Below are positions 61,012-64,000 of a stretch of 64,000 nt of DNA, in pieces (the first letter of the stretch is position 1; each line of letters begins with the position of its first letter). The stretch lies in the NCBI RefSeq assembly GCF_900106995.1, contig NZ_FNOK01000010.1, forward strand, positions 62,001 to 126,000, given 5' to 3'. Below the pieces are notes generated by a model. The model saw only the letters and a program-made list of their open reading frames with translations, did not search any database and had not been told where the DNA came from. This DNA is from Saccharopolyspora shandongensis (GTDB lineage Bacteria > Actinomycetota > Actinomycetes > Mycobacteriales > Pseudonocardiaceae). The position numbers and the translations under genes were made by a program.

Positions 61012-62157
61012 ATGGGACGCCGGTACATGGCCGGTGAGCGGGCCGCGGTGCCAGCCGCTCCGCCGGCCGACCGCAAGGTCGTCAAACCGACACCGCCGGA
61101 ACTGATGGAGGACACCGGCACGGGGGTGGACTTCGGTACCCGGCCGGACCGGATACCGGGTTTTCTCGTGCCCAACGATCGGTTCTACATCCGCAGCCAC
61201 GCGCCGACTCCTCGAGTGGACGCGGCGAGCTGGGCACTTCGTATCGAGGGCAGTGGCGTACGTCGACCGGTCAGTTTCAATTATGCCGAGTTGTGCGAGC
61301 GGTTTCCGTTGGTTTCCGTGATCCGCACGATCGAGTGTGCGGGTAACCGGCGGGTGCTTCTCGGTGAGGAGCACGGCCGCACGTTCGAGGGTACTCCGTG
61401 GGGTCGCGGTGCGATCGGCACCGCGGAGTGGACTGGTGTCCGGCTTCGGGATCTGCTGGAGTCGGCCGGTGTCACGTCGGGCGCGCGGGAGGTCATGCCC
61501 GAGTCGTTGGACGACGTCCGGTTCCGGCGACCGTTGCCGTTGGCCAAGGCGACATCCGACGACACTGTGGTCGCGTTGGCGATGAACGGCGAGCCTCTCC
61601 CGGCTGATCACGGCTTTCCCGCCCGTGTGGTGGTGACTGGGTGGCTCGGGGCGGCCAGCGTCAAATGGCTCTCCCGCATCGAAGTCTCCGAACAACGCCT
61701 CTACTCGCCGTGGAACACCGAGGACTACGTGTTGATCGGCTCCGGCTTCTCCGGTGAGGAGCCCGCGCGGGGACCGGTGATCACGACCGTTCCGGTCGCT
61801 GTGCTGGTGGAGCTGCCGTGGCCGGCACGGTTGCGGGCGGTACCGCAGATGATCCGGGGGCGTGCGTTCGCCGGGGAGAACGCGATCGCCACGGTTGAGT
61901 ACCGCCTCGATGACGGTCCCTGGCAGCTCGCGCGGCTGGAGGGCCCCGAGGTGCCCGGCGCGTGGGTGCGCTGGCAGTTCGCCTGGACTCCGCAGCCCGG
62001 CGAACACACCCTTCGGGTACGGGCCATCGATGACCACGGCGACACGCAACCGGCTGCTTCCGCGTACAACGAACTCGGATACCTCCAGCACTCCGTGCTC
62101 GCGCATCCCCTGCGCGTCGAGGACGTTCCCACTCCGGAACGGGAAGCTGGCCGATAA
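61012..62157 (+). CDS. Sulfite-oxidase-family molybdenum enzyme
   Basis: 381 aa. Mo-cofactor domain with RFYIRSHAPTPRVDAASWAL, the Mo-binding cysteine in VIRTIECAGNRRVL, GTAEWTGVRLRDLLESAG, LPADHGFPARVVVTGWLGAA and SVKWLSRIEVS. The C-terminal Mo-co dimerisation domain follows (GRAFAGENAIATVEYRLDDG; WQFAWTPQPGEHTLRVRAID). No signal peptide or heme domain, so a cytoplasmic, stand-alone form as in many soil bacteria. Reaction probably sulfite to sulfate, but some relatives act on other oxyanions. ATG 61012 is 4 bp after AGGAGGTGA; a GTG at 61009 is too close to it. Confidence 0.85.
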   Translation: MGRRYMAGERAAVPAAPPADRKVVKPTPPELMEDTGTGVDFGTRPDRIPGFLVPNDRFYIRSHAPTPRVDAASWALRIEGSGVRRPVSFNYAELCERFPLVSVIRTIECAGNRRVLLGEEHGRTFEGTPWGRGAIGTAEWTGVRLRDLLESAGVTSGAREVMPESLDDVRFRRPLPLAKATSDDTVVALAMNGEPLPADHGFPARVVVTGWLGAASVKWLSRIEVSEQRLYSPWNTEDYVLIGSGFSGEEPARGPVITTVPVAVLVELPWPARLRAVPQMIRGRAFAGENAIATVEYRLDDGPWQLARLEGPEVPGAWVRWQFAWTPQPGEHTLRVRAIDDHGDTQPAASAYNELGYLQHSVLAHPLRVEDVPTPEREAGR

Positions 62158-62224
62158 TGCCGGTCATGGTGGTGCGATCGAGCACACCGGCTCGGGTGCG
62201 TGGCTGACGGACCCGCCCGGAATT

Positions 62225-63208
62225 CTAGCCGTGGGCTGCCATTTCGTCGGTGAGGTCGAGTGCGTCGGTCCGGTAGACCCGCTTCACCCAGCTTGGCTGG
62301 TACAGCGAGTCGAGGTAGCGCTCACCGAGGTCGGGCGCGATGGTCACCGCCGTGACGTCGGGCCCGAGCTCGTTTGCCGCCAACCACTGGGTGGCGCCGC
62401 TGATGACGGTGCCGGTGGAGCCGCCGAAGAGGAAGCCCCGGGCGGCCAGCCGGTGGCAGGCGCGCACCGTGTCGGTCTCCTCGACCAGCACCACGTCGTC
62501 CACGAAGGACTCGTCGAGCAGGTCCGGCCGGACTCCGGTGCCGAGGCCGGGAATCATCCGGGGCGCCGGGGGCCCGCCGAAGGTGACCGAACCGACCGCG
62601 TCGACGGCCACGATCCGCACGTCCGGCCGGAACCGCTTGAAGTACCGGGCGCAGCCCATCAGCGTGCCCGTGGTGCCCGCGCCGACGAACAGCACGTCCA
62701 GCTCGGGAAAGGCGTGGTCGATCGACGGCGCGGTGGTCCGGTAGTGCGCCGACCAGTTGTCCGGGTTCGCGTACTGGTTCAGCCACACGTACCGGTCGTC
62801 GTCCTCGCAGAGCTCGCGCACGTGGGCGATGCGGGCGGCCAGGTACCCGCCCTCGGGTTCCAGTTCCGTGACGGTGTGCACCTGGGAGCCGAGGGTCTCC
62901 ATCAGCTGCTTGGCGGCCAGGTTGCACCGCGAGTCGGTGACGCACACGAACTGGTAGCCCTTGCTCGCGGCGAGCACGCTCAACGCCACCCCGAGATTGC
63001 CCGACGACGACTCCACCAGGATCGAGTCCGGGCGCAGCGCCCCGGACCGCTCCGCCGCGGCCACCATCGACTCGGCCGCCTTCAGCTTGATGGACCCGGC
63101 GAAGTTGAACCCCTCGCACTTCAGGTACAGCGGAATCCCGATGGTGGGCCGGAGGTCGACGTACAGGTCGTCCTCGTTGAATTCGTGCGGCTGCGAGATG
63201 ATGGGCAC
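62225..63208 (-). CDS. sbnA: SbnA-like synthase of L-2,3-diaminopropionate biosynthesis
   Basis: 327 aa PLP enzyme of the cysteine-synthase fold. PLP lysine in FAGSIKLKAAESM, phosphate loop ESSSGNLGVALS and VGAGTTGTLMG, FAGGSTG-like FLFGGSTGTVIS. GGYLAARIAHVREL and VWLNQYANPDNWSAHY match SbnA of staphyloferrin B synthesis. SbnA joins O-phosphoserine and glutamate to N-(1-amino-1-carboxyl-2-ethyl)-glutamate. GTG start at 63208. The SbnB-like gene follows upstream on the same strand, 66 bp away. The product is a building block of peptide antibiotics and siderophores. Confidence 0.85.
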   Translation of the reverse strand: MPIISQPHEFNEDDLYVDLRPTIGIPLYLKCEGFNFAGSIKLKAAESMVAAAERSGALRPDSILVESSSGNLGVALSVLAASKGYQFVCVTDSRCNLAAKQLMETLGSQVHTVTELEPEGGYLAARIAHVRELCEDDDRYVWLNQYANPDNWSAHYRTTAPSIDHAFPELDVLFVGAGTTGTLMGCARYFKRFRPDVRIVAVDAVGSVTFGGPPAPRMIPGLGTGVRPDLLDESFVDDVVLVEETDTVRACHRLAARGFLFGGSTGTVISGATQWLAANELGPDVTAVTIAPDLGERYLDSLYQPSWVKRVYRTDALDLTDEMAAHG

Positions 63209-63274
63209 CGGGACTGTCTCCGTCTTGTCCGAAACGAACCTGCTTGCGGGTCAGCGCGAACCGGCCACCGCCTG

Positions 63275-64000
63275 TCAGCCGTAGCGGCGGAGTTCGGAGA
63301 AGAAGTCCGGGATCACCGTCGGCTTCCCGTGGGTCGTGACCTCGTCGTAGATGTACTTGCCCACCGCCAGGTCGAGCACGCCGAGCCCGAACGGGGAGAA
63401 CACCACTGGCCGGTCCGTCGGCACCTTGAGCTCGCCGGCGAGCACGTCGTTGATCGTGCCGTCCAGGAAGTCCCGGTTGCCGGTCCGCTGCTCGGCGAGG
63501 TGCGGCGAGGTGTCGGCCTTCAGGCAGTGCTCGACGTCGTCGACGACGTTCGCCGAGGACAGGATGATCTCCGGCGAAAGGTCGCGCAGGGACACGTGCA
63601 GCACCAGCGGGTTGTGCTCGAACCAGGCCGGGTCGTGCACGTGCGGGGTGCCCGCGACGGTCGCGAAGACCACGAGGTCGGCGGACCTGATCAGGTCTTC
63701 GGCGCTGTCGTGCACGGTGATCCGCGTGCCGTCCTCGGTGCGCTCCAGGTAGGACTTGAAGCCCGCGGCGTGCTCGGCGGACAGGTCGTGCACGCCGATC
63801 TCGTCGAACGTCCAGTCCGTCGCCCGCAGGTAGCTGTGGATGTAGCGGGCGATCAGGCCGACGCCGATGAAGCCGACCCGCCGCGGGCGGCCCCGGTCCC
63901 GGCTGAGGTGGTCGGCGGCCAGCGCCGCCGACGCCGCGGTGCGGGTGGCACTGATGACCGAGCTTTCCAGGCAGGCGAACGGGTATCCGGTGTCGTGGTC
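63275..64000 (-). CDS. sbnB: SbnB-like dehydrogenase of L-2,3-diaminopropionate biosynthesis (partial)
   Basis: The last 241 codons lie in the window; the gene begins beyond the right edge. Ornithine-cyclodeaminase/mu-crystallin fold: FACLESSVISATRTAASAAL, Rossmann loop RRVGFIGVGLIARYIHSYL, DLVVFATVAGTPHV, LHVSLRDLSPEII and FSPFGLGVLDLAVGKYIY. SbnB oxidatively splits the SbnA product to L-2,3-diaminopropionate, 2-oxoglutarate and NADH. Adjacent to sbnA in the usual order, so the pair is very likely functional. Confidence 0.85.
   Translation of the reverse strand, partial: DHDTGYPFACLESSVISATRTAASAALAADHLSRDRGRPRRVGFIGVGLIARYIHSYLRATDWTFDEIGVHDLSAEHAAGFKSYLERTEDGTRITVHDSAEDLIRSADLVVFATVAGTPHVHDPAWFEHNPLVLHVSLRDLSPEIILSSANVVDDVEHCLKADTSPHLAEQRTGNRDFLDGTINDVLAGELKVPTDRPVVFSPFGLGVLDLAVGKYIYDEVTTHGKPTVIPDFFSELRRYG

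Noticed and set aside
1-64000. CRISPR arrays, rRNA or tRNA genes, prophage structural genes
   Set aside because: No regularly spaced repeats, conserved RNA gene sequence or phage protein patterns were noticed when reading both strands.

Overview
The window is very GC-rich with strongly GC3-biased coding, many GTG starts, ATGA/GTGA stop-start overlaps, IclR/TetR/PucR/LacI/HxlR regulators and SUKH proteins. This fits an actinomycete, most likely of the Pseudonocardiaceae type (Saccharopolyspora-like); that is inferred from style and gene families, not from a marker gene. No rRNA, tRNA or CRISPR array was seen. The region reads as an accessory, catabolism-rich chromosomal arm, with several decayed insertion sequences at the joints between gene blocks.

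Left part (1-14306): a nicotinate (pyridine) degradation operon holds the C-terminal end of a NicC-like FAD monooxygenase, a NiaP-like uptake MFS, a three-subunit molybdenum hydroxylase (FAD, Mo and 2Fe-2S subunits), a CoxG-like accessory protein, a NicF-like maleamate amidase and a NicD-like N-formylmaleamate deformylase. An IS607-type element with a deleted tnpA and a full-length tnpB sits between the FAD and Mo subunit genes. After a strong bidirectional terminator comes an IclR regulator divergent from a malonate operon: MatC-like carrier, a crotonase-family protein with the signature of methylmalonyl-CoA decarboxylase rather than of a hydratase, and MatB-like malonyl-CoA synthetase.

Middle part (14310-40350): small regulator/target pairs (HxlR with quinone oxidoreductase; TetR with CPBP protease and two perfect palindromes; TetR with a membrane protein and twin palindromes) are mixed with decay. 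The decayed pieces are a truncated TetR gene, IS3, IS110 and ISAzo13 fragments, and a broken cytochrome c biogenesis locus (ccdA fragment plus frameshifted resB). Intact genes here include a 722-aa ATPase/SUKH-4 fusion, an MscS channel, a GMC oxidoreductase with a KstR-like box, a small secreted protein, a SUKH-1 protein, glutamate decarboxylase, an ABC exporter coupled to a secreted phosphoesterase, and a large LuxR-type ATPase regulator.

Right part (40581-58994): one long minus-strand operon (51719 back to 40581) carries a complete Liv-type ABC importer, three sugar-type catabolic enzymes (Gfo/Idh dehydrogenase, DUF993 aldolase-like protein, xylose-isomerase-like TIM barrel), a secreted LamG/keto-glycoside-hydrolase-like protein and a secreted PQQ-type sugar dehydrogenase. 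A divergent LacI regulator with tandem operators faces it. Next to it lies an N-acyl-D-amino-acid module: amidohydrolase plus MFS divergent from PucR regulator plus DadA-like oxidase.

Right end (59160-64000): a zinc alcohol dehydrogenase, an aquaporin remnant, a sulfite-oxidase-family enzyme and the sbnA/sbnB pair for L-2,3-diaminopropionate synthesis. The last pair runs off the window and suggests a nonribosomal peptide or siderophore cluster beyond it.
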